Assembly (NCBI RefSeq): GCF_023073315.1
Contig: NZ_JADPJH010000037.1
Location: 1 to 64,000 of the forward strand
Origin: Bradyrhizobium sp. 1
GTDB lineage: Bacteria > Pseudomonadota > Alphaproteobacteria > Rhizobiales > Xanthobacteraceae
Length of the DNA stretch: 64,000 bases
Direction: 5' to 3'
Below are positions 27,990-36,595 of this stretch, in pieces. Position numbers and translations under genes: made by a program. Numbering within the stretch: the first letter of the stretch is position 1; every line of letters begins with the position of its first letter. A model generated the notes under the pieces. It was not told the origin of the DNA, searched no databases, and worked only from the letters and a program-made list of their open reading frames with translations.

Positions 27990-29363
27990 ATGAGCGATGC
28001 TCGCACATTCGCTTTTCGCGTTGCGCCGGCGGCGATGATGTTTGCCTTCTGCAGCCTGGTGCAACCAGCCGCCGCGCAATTCAGGGACACCGTCGCCTAT
28101 ACGATCACGAACGCCGCAGGCGAAACCGCGGTGCCGCCGGGGTGTCCTCCGTCGTCTTCTCTAAATCCATTTCGGTTGACACGCGGTTCGCTGCCGGCCC
28201 GCGACTATCATTGTTTCACCGCTGAGGCGGGCGTCCGCGGGGTTGCGGCTTACTATGCTCCGTATGCCATCCAAGCGGCCTTGGCGTACCAGCCCATCAC
28301 CGATGACATGATGCCATCCGGTGCGACGTCGCTGGGCACTGTGATTGGCCGGGAGTTTCCCGATCGAGCGGTTCGCGTTCAAAAATTGCTTGACCGCAGA
28401 GGATGGCGTTTCGTGGGGCCCGACCGTTGCATGAGGCATAACCTTGACGAATGTCGTGCACGTTATCAGCCCGACCCGATGGGACTTGCTTATCACGTCT
28501 GGAAGCGGACCGACGCTCGAGGCAACTGCCGCGAGGTCAGCATCGCATTTCGTGGCAGTGTTGGGAGCTTGAACGCATGGCTCTCGAATCTCCAACAATT
28601 TATTCCGGCGTTTGATCCGGAATACGGTCAGCTCAAGCGGGAGTTTGGTGACGCCCTCGACGACATTCAGGCTAAGGTTCCTTGCAGGCAGATTGTCACA
28701 GTCGGTCATTCGCTTGGCGGAGGATTGGGCCAATTTGCTGCTTTGGGGATATCTCCGGCAAAGCGGATCGCCAAAGTCGTCACGTTCAACACCTCGCCTG
28801 TCAGCGGCGTAAACCTCGTCGACGACACCAGGCTTCTAGACGGCAATATGAGGGGGCTCACCATCGATCGCGTCAACCAGGAGGGGGAGCTGTTATCGTA
28901 CAACTTTTTCAAGCAGCGCCGGCAGACAAAGGCATCGGGGTGCAATCCTTTGATCCGAGGTGTGGAGTTCAATGCGGGGACAGGTGGCTCGGGCATTCCA
29001 TTGATGTCAGCCTACGAGCAGCATCGAATGGTCCCGTTCGCGTCTAGATTGGTTGCGTTGTCCTATACCAACGAGACCGCAGACTCTCTCGTTACGCCCA
29101 AATTGCCGCCCGCGGGCAATGTGGCATGCGGTACCAGGTACGAGGAGCAAGATCAGGAGCTCATTGCCTCCGCGCGCCCCGACAACGATCGTCAGGGCGC
29201 CCTCGGCCCCTTGATGGGCCAGCAGAGCCAGGACACGGCGGTCTACGCGTATGTTTCCGATCGCGAGAACGCCTTCGCAAGGCTTGAAAGGGCAAAAGCG
29301 CATACGAGCATCGCGAGGCAGCATGGGCAGCGGAGCAGGAAGATTCGTCTGGCGCGTTCCTGA
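27990..29363 (+). CDS. Secreted lipase-class-3-like protein
   Basis: A 457-residue protein with a signal peptide (residues 10-29, ending PAAAQ). The middle holds the lipase_3 pattern: REVSIAFRGSVGSLNAWLSN near residue 182 (oxyanion loop) and VTVGHSLGGGLGQFAAL near 238, with the nucleophile Ser in GHSLG. A His in the later YEQHRMVPFA block near residue 343 is a candidate for the triad. It probably hydrolyses lipids or esters outside the cytoplasm. The start at 27990 has GGGAG upstream. Base composition is somewhat less GC-rich than its neighbours, which may mean transfer. Confidence 0.8.
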   Translation: MSDARTFAFRVAPAAMMFAFCSLVQPAAAQFRDTVAYTITNAAGETAVPPGCPPSSSLNPFRLTRGSLPARDYHCFTAEAGVRGVAAYYAPYAIQAALAYQPITDDMMPSGATSLGTVIGREFPDRAVRVQKLLDRRGWRFVGPDRCMRHNLDECRARYQPDPMGLAYHVWKRTDARGNCREVSIAFRGSVGSLNAWLSNLQQFIPAFDPEYGQLKREFGDALDDIQAKVPCRQIVTVGHSLGGGLGQFAALGISPAKRIAKVVTFNTSPVSGVNLVDDTRLLDGNMRGLTIDRVNQEGELLSYNFFKQRRQTKASGCNPLIRGVEFNAGTGGSGIPLMSAYEQHRMVPFASRLVALSYTNETADSLVTPKLPPAGNVACGTRYEEQDQELIASARPDNDRQGALGPLMGQQSQDTAVYAYVSDRENAFARLERAKAHTSIARQHGQRSRKIRLARS

Positions 29364-29419
29364 GGGCTGCGCGTCGTTGATCTCCACGCAATCGAGCTGG
29401 TCGCGCGGAGCTTCCTGGC

Positions 29420-30193
29420 TCAGGCCGCGCTCAGCCCCAACTTCGCATAGATCCGCCTTGCATACGCACCAAACGCATCCGTGGTCTTCAGCGGAAGGTC
29501 GCGCGGGAAGGGCAGGTCGATCGGGAAATAGTCGGCCATCTTCGCCGGTCCCGCCGTCAGCACGGCGCAATGCGAGGACAGGAACACGGCTTCCTGGATC
29601 GAGTGCGTGACGAAGATGATGGTCTTGCCGCTCTCGCGCCAGATCCGCAGCATCTCCAGATTCATCTGCTCGCGCGTCAGCGCGTCCAGCGCGCCGAACG
29701 GCTCGTCCATCAGGATCAGTTTTGGATCGTGGATGAAGGCGCGCGCGATCGCGGTGCGCTGCTGCATGCCGCCGGAAAGCTCCCGCGGATATTTCTGCTC
29801 GTAGCCGGCAAGGCCGACGAGATTGAGCAGGTCGCCCGCCCGCTCGCGCGCGGCCTTCATGGGCAATCCCACGATCTCGGCTGGCAGCAGCACGTTGTCC
29901 AGGATGGTACGCCATTTCAGCAGCAGCGGTTGCTGAAACACCATGCCGATGTCGCGGGTCGGATCGAACGGGCTGTTGGCGTTGCCGATTTTGACGGTGC
30001 CGCCGTCGGCGCCGTGCAGGCCGGCCAGAATCTTCATCACCGTGGTCTTGCCGCAGCCGGACGGCCCGACCAGCGAGACCAGCTCACCTTCCTGCACGTC
30101 CATGGTGACGTCGGACACTGCGAGGAATTCAGCGCCGCCGCTGCGATAGACTTTTCGGACGCCTTGCAGGCTGATGAAGGGGGTTGAGCTCAT
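29420..30193 (-). CDS. ABC transporter ATP-binding protein (nitrate/sulfonate/taurine type)
   Basis: A 257-residue ATPase of the SsuB/TauB group. It has Walker A GPSGCGKTT near residue 40, a Q-loop (MVFQQPLLLKWRT), signature LSGGMQQR near 138, Walker B LILMDEP near 158, and the switch His in THSIQEAVFLS. It energises import by the permease and binding protein encoded a few genes upstream. The ATG at 30193 overlaps the stop of the DapA-like gene (ATGA). An ATG at 30202 is also possible. It is the last gene of the TetR-associated operon. Confidence 0.93.
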   Translation of the reverse strand: MSSTPFISLQGVRKVYRSGGAEFLAVSDVTMDVQEGELVSLVGPSGCGKTTVMKILAGLHGADGGTVKIGNANSPFDPTRDIGMVFQQPLLLKWRTILDNVLLPAEIVGLPMKAARERAGDLLNLVGLAGYEQKYPRELSGGMQQRTAIARAFIHDPKLILMDEPFGALDALTREQMNLEMLRIWRESGKTIIFVTHSIQEAVFLSSHCAVLTAGPAKMADYFPIDLPFPRDLPLKTTDAFGAYARRIYAKLGLSAA

Positions 30194-31245
30194 GCCAGCC
30201 ATTTGTTGAGGTTGGCCGTGACGAAGGCATCGTCGCTGAGGTCGGCATGCTCGCGCGTGACGCGGTCGATCTCCTCTTTCTGGCCGGGGCTGAGACCCTC
30301 ATTGGGATCGAGGCACCACAGGCCCTTCATCAGGCCCTGGCGCAGCAGCACCTCATGGCAGCCGGCGATACAGCCGTGAAAATTATTGGCAACGTCGAAG
30401 AAGGCGCTGTTGCAATCGGTGACGCGGGCATCGAGCGCGAGCAAATCGGCCGGCACGCTGTCCTTGTGCCGCGCCGCCTTGCAACGCTCGAACTGTTTTA
30501 TGGCGCTCGCGGTCCACACCGACCAGTGGCCGAGCAGGCCGCCTTTGAAATAGGTGCGCGTGGTGACGCCCTTGTCGCGCAAATCGAACGGCAGCATCAA
30601 ATCGAGCAGGATGTGATCGTCATTGCCGGTGTAGAGCGCGACACGATCGAGCGCTCCGGCGGCCGCGACACCGCGCAGCACGTCGAGCGTGCGATAGCGG
30701 TTGAACGGCGCGATCTTGATCGCGATGACGTTGTCGATCGAGGCAAAGCGCTGCCAGAACCGGCTCGACAGGATGACGCCGCCGACGGCCGGCTGGAGAT
30801 AGAAGCCGACCAGCGGGATTTCCGCCGCGACCGCCGTGCAATGCGCGATGATCTCGTCCTCGGACGCGCTCTTCATCGCGGCGAGGCTGAGCAGGCCTGC
30901 GTGATAGCCGATGTCGCGCGCGGTGCGGGCTTCGGCAACTGCCTGCTTGGTCGGCCCGGCAAGGCCCGCAACCATCGCCAGCGGGCGCTTGGTCCAGCTC
31001 GCGGCGGTCTCGGCGGCGAGTTCGAGCACGGGACGATAGAGGCCGACATCTCGGATCGCGAACTGTGTCGTGTGCACGCCGACCGCCAGGCCGCCGGAGC
31101 CGGCGTCGATATAATAGCGCGTCAGCGCGCGCTGATGTGTTTTGTCGAGCTGGCGCTCGGCGGTAAGCGCGAGCGGATGCGCCGGCATCACGGTGCCCTC
31201 GGCGATCAGCTTGCGGATGTCGGCGTTGATCTGGCTGTGGTGCAT
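30190..31245 (-). CDS. Dihydrodipicolinate synthase/N-acetylneuraminate lyase (DapA) family protein
   Basis: A 351-residue TIM-barrel aldolase-type enzyme. The family Schiff-base lysine is probably in VIAIKIAPFN near residue 185, and the Tyr of the proton relay in GFYLQPAVGG near 150. It is about 50 residues longer than canonical DapA, so it is unlikely to be the lysine-biosynthesis enzyme. It should cleave or form a 2-oxoacid such as a pyruvate adduct. It sits in an operon with an ABC importer, an SDR-fold protein and a GNAT protein, suggesting catabolism of an imported compound. The substrate is unknown. Confidence 0.85.
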   Translation of the reverse strand: MHHSQINADIRKLIAEGTVMPAHPLALTAERQLDKTHQRALTRYYIDAGSGGLAVGVHTTQFAIRDVGLYRPVLELAAETAASWTKRPLAMVAGLAGPTKQAVAEARTARDIGYHAGLLSLAAMKSASEDEIIAHCTAVAAEIPLVGFYLQPAVGGVILSSRFWQRFASIDNVIAIKIAPFNRYRTLDVLRGVAAAGALDRVALYTGNDDHILLDLMLPFDLRDKGVTTRTYFKGGLLGHWSVWTASAIKQFERCKAARHKDSVPADLLALDARVTDCNSAFFDVANNFHGCIAGCHEVLLRQGLMKGLWCLDPNEGLSPGQKEEIDRVTREHADLSDDAFVTANLNKWLA

Positions 31246-31251
31246 GATGTC

Positions 31252-32073
31252 CTATCCGAATTCGGGGCCGGCGACGGCGAATGGCATTTCTTCGCCAGCA
31301 GTGGTGGCGGGGCCGAACCGCATGCGCTGGAAGGGACGTTCGATGGTCCAGCCCGAAGCGGTCAATCCTTCCAGGAACGCGGCCTGCGAAGCGATGGTGT
31401 CGATCAGAAGCGGGCCGGTCTCGGATCGCGTGATCGCATGAACCAAGGCCAATGCTGTTGCGGCATGATCGGCAAACAACGGGCCGATGTGGCGGGTGGT
31501 CCGGCCGTCGCGAACCAGCGCGATGGCTCCATTCGCGGAGACGATGCGCGAGCCCGAGCGCTGCGCGAAAGCGGTGAGGAGGGCGGTGCGGTCGAACCCG
31601 GTGGCCCGCCGGTCCCGCGCGCGCAATGCATCGATGGTCGCGGCTGAAGATGGTGGCGCTTCGGCTCCCGCCGGCTTCACCAGCTTGAGCCGGCGCAATT
31701 GCAGCGTTGGCGTGAATCCGAGCGGTCCGTAGACGGCGGCACCGTCGGGCGTCGCGTCGAGCCAGCTCGTCAGGCCGTTCTTGCGCGCGGTCTCCAGGCA
31801 GGCGTCGACGAGGCGCGTGGCAAGGCCGCGGCGGCGATGCGTGCCTGAGACCAGCACCATGCTGATCCAGGCGTTGTTGCCGGAATAGGGCAGCAGTGCG
31901 GCCGTGGCGACCAGCCGCATGCCGTCGCGAATGCCGAACACGACGCCATCGCGCAGGAAGATTCGCCAATCCTCCTCGGTCTGGTTCCAATGCGCTTCCG
32001 TCGACAGCATGAGCCCTGCGATCGCATCATCGACGCCGAGCTTGAGGATAAGCAGGCCGTCAGTAGCGTCCAT
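31252..32073 (-). CDS. GNAT family N-acetyltransferase
   Basis: A 273-residue GNAT protein. The acetyl-CoA pyrophosphate loop is THRRRGLATRLVDAC near residue 78, preceded by the strand NAWISMVLVSG. A second half of about 130 residues lacks that motif and may be a degenerate GNAT repeat, as in two-domain family members. Its start overlaps the end of the SDR-fold gene by 14 bases, and the DapA-like gene follows 6 bases after its stop, so the genes are tightly coupled. The acyl acceptor is unknown. Confidence 0.88.
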   Translation of the reverse strand: MDATDGLLILKLGVDDAIAGLMLSTEAHWNQTEEDWRIFLRDGVVFGIRDGMRLVATAALLPYSGNNAWISMVLVSGTHRRRGLATRLVDACLETARKNGLTSWLDATPDGAAVYGPLGFTPTLQLRRLKLVKPAGAEAPPSSAATIDALRARDRRATGFDRTALLTAFAQRSGSRIVSANGAIALVRDGRTTRHIGPLFADHAATALALVHAITRSETGPLLIDTIASQAAFLEGLTASGWTIERPFQRMRFGPATTAGEEMPFAVAGPEFG

Positions 32074-33097
32074 CGCGCACCTCGTATTTGGTCGGCTTGC
32101 CGAGGCTCGGCATGGCGCGCGAGACCCAGTCGGCGGTCCAGGCGATCAGCTGCTCGGTGTCGACGACGGGCAGGCCGAACAGTTCCACCGCTCTGGATGT
32201 GTCGGTCAGCCACGCCGTCGGCTGTTCTTCGCCCGTCAGCACCGGCACGCGGCCGAAGCGGGCGCCGAATTTTTGCGCGAGATCGCGCACCGCAAGAATT
32301 TCGTGGCCGCTGACATTGATCGGCGAGGTCGGGGCGGTGCAATGCGCCAGGCATCGCAGCGCCTGCGCGGAGGCATCGCCCTGCCAGATGAAATTGACAT
32401 GACTGATGCTGACGTTGATCGGCTCGCCCGTGAGCACCTTCGTCGCGATGTCGTGCAGCACGCCGTAGCGCATGTCGATCGCATAGTTGAGGCGGAACAG
32501 CCGGCCCGGCGTCGAAAACTTGCGCGAAAAATATTCGAACATTCGCTCGCGGCCAACGCAGGACTGGGCGTATTCGCCGGGCGGGTTCGGTGCCATCTCC
32601 TCGGTCGAACCTTTGCCGTCGACGGGCACGAAGGGATAGATGCAGCCGGTCGAGAACGCCACGATCCGCGACGACGGGAACGCCTGCGCGACCAGCGCCG
32701 GCACATGCGCGTTCATCGCCCAGGTCAGCGACAGATCGCCCTCGGCACCGAATTTGCGGCCGGCCATGAAGATGATGTTGGGCGCCTTCGGCAGCGCCTG
32801 AATCGCTTGCTCGTCCATCAGATCGCAATTGACGGTCTCGACGCCGCGCCCTTGCAGCCATTCCTTCACACCGGCCTCGCTGAAGCGGGCCACGCCGATG
32901 ACGCGGCGATCCGGCACCGCCGCTTTCGCCAGTGCCGCCAGTGTCGGGCCCATCTTGCCGGCAACACCCAAAATCATGATGTCGCCCTCGACCTTTTTGA
33001 GGTCGTCGATCAGCGCCTGCGTCGGCCGGCACAGCAGATCGTCGAGCGCCGCGATATCAGGGATGGTCTTCGGCAGCGTCTGGCGGGTGAGCAGCAT
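32060..33097 (-). CDS. NAD-dependent epimerase/dehydratase-like protein, catalytic Lys replaced
   Basis: A 345-residue extended-SDR protein. The nucleotide loop is ILGVAGKMGPT near residue 43 (GxxGxxG) and the Ser/Thr motif is VAFSTGCIYPF near 133. The expected YxxxK is EYAQSCVGRERMFE near 161, so the lysine position is Cys. That should impair the usual SDR proton relay or mean a different chemistry. The start at 33097 follows AAGGGACCGACCC. It belongs to the permease - SDR - GNAT - DapA - ATPase operon. Sugar or uronate-like substrates are guesses only. Confidence 0.85.
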   Translation of the reverse strand: MLLTRQTLPKTIPDIAALDDLLCRPTQALIDDLKKVEGDIMILGVAGKMGPTLAALAKAAVPDRRVIGVARFSEAGVKEWLQGRGVETVNCDLMDEQAIQALPKAPNIIFMAGRKFGAEGDLSLTWAMNAHVPALVAQAFPSSRIVAFSTGCIYPFVPVDGKGSTEEMAPNPPGEYAQSCVGRERMFEYFSRKFSTPGRLFRLNYAIDMRYGVLHDIATKVLTGEPINVSISHVNFIWQGDASAQALRCLAHCTAPTSPINVSGHEILAVRDLAQKFGARFGRVPVLTGEEQPTAWLTDTSRAVELFGLPVVDTEQLIAWTADWVSRAMPSLGKPTKYEVRDGRY

Positions 33098-33125
33098 GGG
33101 TCGGTCCCTTGTTAGTTCTGTCTTG

Positions 33126-33896
33126 TTAGTTCTGTCTTGCGTCGCCGACCACGAACATGCGTTCGAGGACCAGCACGAGGCCGTAAAGGGCAACGCCCAG
33201 CAAGGTCAGCAGCACGACCGCCATCACCATCGCGGGCGTGTCGAGCGAGGATTGCACCTGGATCATGAGGTAGCCGAGCCCGCGCTCGGAGGCGATGAAC
33301 TCGCCGACGATGGCGCCGGCGACCGCGAGGATGGCGCCGACCTTCATGCCGGAAAAGATGTAAGGCAGCGATCCCGGCAACTGGATCTTGCGGAACAACG
33401 TCCAGCGCGAGCCGCGCAGCGATTTGACGAGGTCGAGCAGGTCAGGCTCGACTTCGCGCAAGCCCCGCGCCGTGGTGAGCAGGATCGGGAAGAAGCAGAT
33501 GCTGAAAGCGATCAGAATGTTCGGGACGATGCCGTAGGAGAACCAGACGATGAGGAGCGGCCCGAGCGCGACCTTCGGGATCATGTTCAAGGTCACGAAC
33601 AGCGGCAGCAGCGCCATGCTCAGCAGCGGCGCCCAGCTGAAGATCACCGCAAGCGCGACGCCGACGAAGGCGCCGAGGGCGAAGCCGCCGAGGATCTCGA
33701 TGGCGGTGACCAGCGTGTTGGCGCCCCAGGCATAGTTCGCGGTGCCCAGGGTCTGCACCGTCGCGAGCGGAGAGGGCAGGATGAATTTCGGGACGTGGAA
33801 GGCGTCCACCAGGACCTGCCACAGGACGAGCACGGCAAGGTGCACGATCAGGATGATCGCAAAGCTGCGCGAAGCGCGTGCGCCGTCTGCCGTCAC
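33126..33896 (-). CDS. ABC transporter permease (nitrate/sulfonate/taurine type)
   Basis: A permease of about 256 residues with six hydrophobic helices and the EAA-type coupling loop (DLVKSLRGSRWTLFRKIQLP near residue 155). It pairs with the ATPase at the operon end and the binding protein on the other strand. A TTG at 33968 is in frame, but it lies inside a 16-base palindrome. The GTG at 33896 has AGGGA 7 bases upstream and leads straight into the first helix, so I use it. It is the first gene of the operon downstream of tetR. Confidence 0.88.
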   Translation of the reverse strand: MTADGARASRSFAIILIVHLAVLVLWQVLVDAFHVPKFILPSPLATVQTLGTANYAWGANTLVTAIEILGGFALGAFVGVALAVIFSWAPLLSMALLPLFVTLNMIPKVALGPLLIVWFSYGIVPNILIAFSICFFPILLTTARGLREVEPDLLDLVKSLRGSRWTLFRKIQLPGSLPYIFSGMKVGAILAVAGAIVGEFIASERGLGYLMIQVQSSLDTPAMVMAVVLLTLLGVALYGLVLVLERMFVVGDARQN

Positions 33897-33964
33897 CGGT
33901 TGCTCCCTGTTGGCGGCGGCCACCTTGCCGCCGGTTGCCAGCCTAACCGTCCCCGTGGCAAGTT

Positions 33965-33980
33965 TCAACCAGTTGGTTGA
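33965..33980. promoter_or_regulatory. Perfect palindrome, probable TetR operator (site 1)
   Basis: TCAACCAGTTGGTTGA is a perfect 16-base inverted repeat (arms of 7, centre GT). It lies directly after the tetR stop codon and 69 bases before the permease GTG start, so it can control the importer operon. A related site lies in front of tetR and the binding-protein gene. The half-site resembles the TTGACCA-type sites known for RutR-like TetR proteins, which the adjacent regulator resembles. Confidence 0.7.
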
Positions 33981-34628
33981 TTAGGGCCGAAGCGACTGCA
34001 GCACGAGATCGACGACATGGCGGCGGCGGGCGCGGCGCTGGGCGCGGCTCGACAGGTCCTTGCCGAAGATCGCCGACAGCGTCGGCGTGTTGGAGAAGAA
34101 GAAATAGCTCAGCCCCGCGATGGAGATGTAGAGCTGCACGGGGTCGATCCCCTTGCGGAAAATGCCGCTGCGCACGCCTTCATGCAGGATGTGGGAGACG
34201 CTCTTGACCAGCGGCGAATGCATGGCCTCCAGCCGGGTCGAGCCGCGGACATGGGGGGCGCCGCCGCGGTTCTCGTCGTTGAGAAGCACGATGAAATCAG
34301 GGTTTGCGGCGAGGTGATCGAACGAGGCCTCGATCAGCTTCCGGATCGCCTTGTCCGGCGCAAGGCCCTCGAGATTGAGCCTGCGCTCCTGCTCGCGGAT
34401 ATCCTCATAGACCCATTCGAGCACGGCGAGGTAGAGCGCGTCCTTGTCGCCGAAGTAGTGGTAGACGAGCTGCTTGTTGACGGCCGCGCGCTCGGCGATC
34501 TCGTCGACGCGGGCGCCCGCGAAGCCGTGCCGGGCGAATTCCTGGCGGGCCGCGGTGAGCAGCTTCTTGCGGGTGGCGACGGGGTCGCGCCGCTGCGGCA
34601 CGGTGTCGCCTGATCGTTTTGCAGACAT
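33981..34628 (-). CDS. TetR family regulator (RutR/YcdC-like)
   Basis: A 215-residue TetR protein. The DNA-binding domain has FAGARVDEIAERAAVNKQLVYHYFGDKDALY at residues 41-71, with the typical recognition helix. The C-terminal ligand domain resembles the RutR/YcdC type. The ATG at 34628 is used because the upstream TTG lies in the operator. It sits between the binding-protein gene (divergent) and the permease operon (same strand), and two matching palindromes flank it, so it very likely represses both units and itself. The inducer is unknown and may be the transported compound. Confidence 0.92.
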   Translation of the reverse strand: MSAKRSGDTVPQRRDPVATRKKLLTAARQEFARHGFAGARVDEIAERAAVNKQLVYHYFGDKDALYLAVLEWVYEDIREQERRLNLEGLAPDKAIRKLIEASFDHLAANPDFIVLLNDENRGGAPHVRGSTRLEAMHSPLVKSVSHILHEGVRSGIFRKGIDPVQLYISIAGLSYFFFSNTPTLSAIFGKDLSSRAQRRARRRHVVDLVLQSLRP

Positions 34629-34630
34629 TT

Positions 34631-34646
34631 CCAACCAAACAGTTGA
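34631..34646. promoter_or_regulatory. Imperfect palindrome, probable TetR operator (site 2)
   Basis: CCAACCAAACAGTTGA matches site 1 at 11 of the 14 arm positions. It overlaps a TTGACA -35 hexamer (34643-34648) reading toward the binding-protein gene and lies just upstream of the tetR ATG. A repressor bound here would block both divergent promoters. A weak -10 (TTGCAT, 34666-34671) follows at 17-base spacing. Confidence 0.65.
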
Positions 34647-34729
34647 CAAGTCGGGGGCGGGCTTGTTGCATTGGTATCCTCACACGGGGAGAGCGACAAG
34701 CCGGGTCGCTGGCAATGAGGAGGGATGCG

Positions 34730-35734
34730 ATGAAGCATTTGCAGGCGGCTGTTGTGGCGCTAGTGCTCGGTTTGCCGGCGGTGCCGGCGAGCGCGGGCGA
34801 GGCGGTCAATTTGATCCTGAACTGGACGCCGACGGCCGACCATTCGCCCTATTATTACGCCAAGGCACAGGGCTGGTACGAGAAAGCAGGCATCGATCTC
34901 ACCATCGAGACCGGCAAGGGCTCCGGCGTCTCCGCCGCCAAGGTCGGCGCCGGCGGCTCGGCCTTCGGCATCGCCGATCTCGCCACCATGCTGGTGGCCA
35001 AGAGCAAGGGCGCCGACACCGTTGCGGTGATGAGCGTCTACGCCAACACCGGGCAGACGTTTTACTGGCTGAAAAGCTACGGCGTGAACGGCGTGAAGGA
35101 CTTTCCGAGCCACAAGATCGGCAATCCGCCGGGCGATGCCTCACGCGTGATGTGGCCGGCTTTTGCGAAGGCCGCAGGTATCGCACCCGACGCGGTCGGC
35201 TTCGTCAATATCGGGCCGACCGCGAAGATCGCGGCGCTGAAGAGCCACACCGTCGACATCATCAGCGACTTCTACAACGAGCACGATACCAAGGTGATCG
35301 AGTTCGGACCCGATCTCGGTTACGTCAACTGGAAGGACATCGGGCTCAACCCCTATGGCAATTCGCTGATCGTCAACGGCGCCTATCTCCAGAAGAATCC
35401 GAAGGTCGTCGAGGATTTTGTCCGCGTTACGCAGAAGGCTTTCGCGGCCTGCGTCGCCGACGTCACGCCGTGCCTGAAGGCGCTGCTCGACCAGGTCTCC
35501 GGCCTCGACCAGGCGAACCAGGAACGCCAGTGGGAGCGCATCAAGTTCCTGATGACCGACGAGTTCACGACGACGAAGTCGCTCGGGTGGATCGACGGCG
35601 AGCGGATGAAGAAGGACTATGAGCTGGTCCAGACCTATCTCGGCATGGAGAAGCCGTTCGACGTCAGCACCGCGTTCACGACGAAGATGCTGGATCCTGC
35701 CATCAAGATGGATGCGGGCAAGGTGAAGAAGTAG
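34730..35734 (+). CDS. ABC transporter substrate-binding protein (NMT1/THI5-like)
   Basis: A 334-residue periplasmic binding protein. The signal peptide (residues 1-20, cleavage near PASA) is followed by the NMT1/THI5 pattern: LNWTPTADHSPYYYAKAQGW near residue 29, GSGVSAAKVGAGGSAFGIAD, and NPPGDASRVMWPAFAKAAGI. Family members bind pyrimidine precursors, sulfonates, nitrate or other small organics. The start at 34730 has GAGGAGGG 6 bases upstream. It is transcribed away from tetR and the permease operon, and a TetR operator overlaps its putative -35. The ligand is unknown. Confidence 0.92.
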   Translation: MKHLQAAVVALVLGLPAVPASAGEAVNLILNWTPTADHSPYYYAKAQGWYEKAGIDLTIETGKGSGVSAAKVGAGGSAFGIADLATMLVAKSKGADTVAVMSVYANTGQTFYWLKSYGVNGVKDFPSHKIGNPPGDASRVMWPAFAKAAGIAPDAVGFVNIGPTAKIAALKSHTVDIISDFYNEHDTKVIEFGPDLGYVNWKDIGLNPYGNSLIVNGAYLQKNPKVVEDFVRVTQKAFAACVADVTPCLKALLDQVSGLDQANQERQWERIKFLMTDEFTTTKSLGWIDGERMKKDYELVQTYLGMEKPFDVSTAFTTKMLDPAIKMDAGKVKK

Positions 35735-35773
35735 CGGGTGCCGTGAGCGGCGCCTGACCGCGGCCGCGCATCG

Positions 35774-36595
35774 TCAGCTTTTCTTCATGTCGTAGACGTG
35801 CTCCGGCCCGGGAAAGGTGCGCGACCGCACGTCGGCGGCGTACCCTTCGATCGCCGCTTCGATGGCCGGACCAAGATTGCCGTAGCGCCTGACGAACTTC
35901 GGGGTTCGTGGCGACAGCCCGAGCATGTCCTCGAGCACGAGCACCTGGCCGTCGCAGGCGGCGCTGGCGCCGATGCCGATGGTGGGGATTGCAATCGTCT
36001 GCGTAATCTTGCGCGCCAACGGTTCGGCGACGGCTTCGACGACGACCGAGAATGCACCGGCATCGGCGACCGCCTTCGCATCGTCCTCGATCGGCCCCCA
36101 ATCCACCTCGTTGCGCCCCTGGGCACGAAACGAACCGAGCGTGTTGATGGATTGCGGCGTGAGGCCAATATGACCCATCACAGGGATGCCGCGCCCGGAC
36201 AGGAACGCAATCGTCTCCGCCATGCGAACGCCGCCTTCGAGCTTCACCGCGCCGCATTGCGTTTCCTTCATGATCCGCACGGCGGAGTTGAACGCCTGCT
36301 CCCTGGAGGCTTCATAAGAGCCGAACGGCATGTCGACGACGACCAGTGCCTGCTTCGAGCCACGCATCACTGCGGCGCCCTGAAGGATCATCATGTCGAG
36401 CGTGACAGGCACCGTCGTCTCGAAGCCGTGCATGACGTTGCCAAGGGAATCGCCAACCAGAATGACGTCGCAATGCCGATCCACCAGCGCGGCCGTATGC
36501 GCGTGATAGGACGTCAGCATGACGATCGGCTCGGCTTGCTTGCGGGCCCGAATGTCCGGCGCAGTCTTGCGCCTGATGGAAGACTGAATTGACAT
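35774..36595 (-). CDS. panB: 3-methyl-2-oxobutanoate hydroxymethyltransferase (ketopantoate hydroxymethyltransferase)
   Basis: A 273-residue PanB, which transfers a one-carbon unit from methylene-tetrahydrofolate to 2-oxoisovalerate in pantothenate (vitamin B5) synthesis. Family blocks are MLTSYHAHTAALVD near residue 26, VGDSLGNVMHG near 46 (metal-binding Asp), VKLEGG near 116, MGHIGLTPQS near 140 and IGIGASAACDGQVLV near 206. The length is normal for PanB. The ATG at 36595 has GGAG 8 bases upstream. No panC is nearby. Confidence 0.96.
   Translation of the reverse strand: MSIQSSIRRKTAPDIRARKQAEPIVMLTSYHAHTAALVDRHCDVILVGDSLGNVMHGFETTVPVTLDMMILQGAAVMRGSKQALVVVDMPFGSYEASREQAFNSAVRIMKETQCGAVKLEGGVRMAETIAFLSGRGIPVMGHIGLTPQSINTLGSFRAQGRNEVDWGPIEDDAKAVADAGAFSVVVEAVAEPLARKITQTIAIPTIGIGASAACDGQVLVLEDMLGLSPRTPKFVRRYGNLGPAIEAAIEGYAADVRSRTFPGPEHVYDMKKS

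Noticed and set aside
30184..33115. Long plus-strand frames across the DapA, GNAT and SDR genes
   Set aside because: They show no domain and contradict a tightly overlapping operon on the minus strand with recognisable families.
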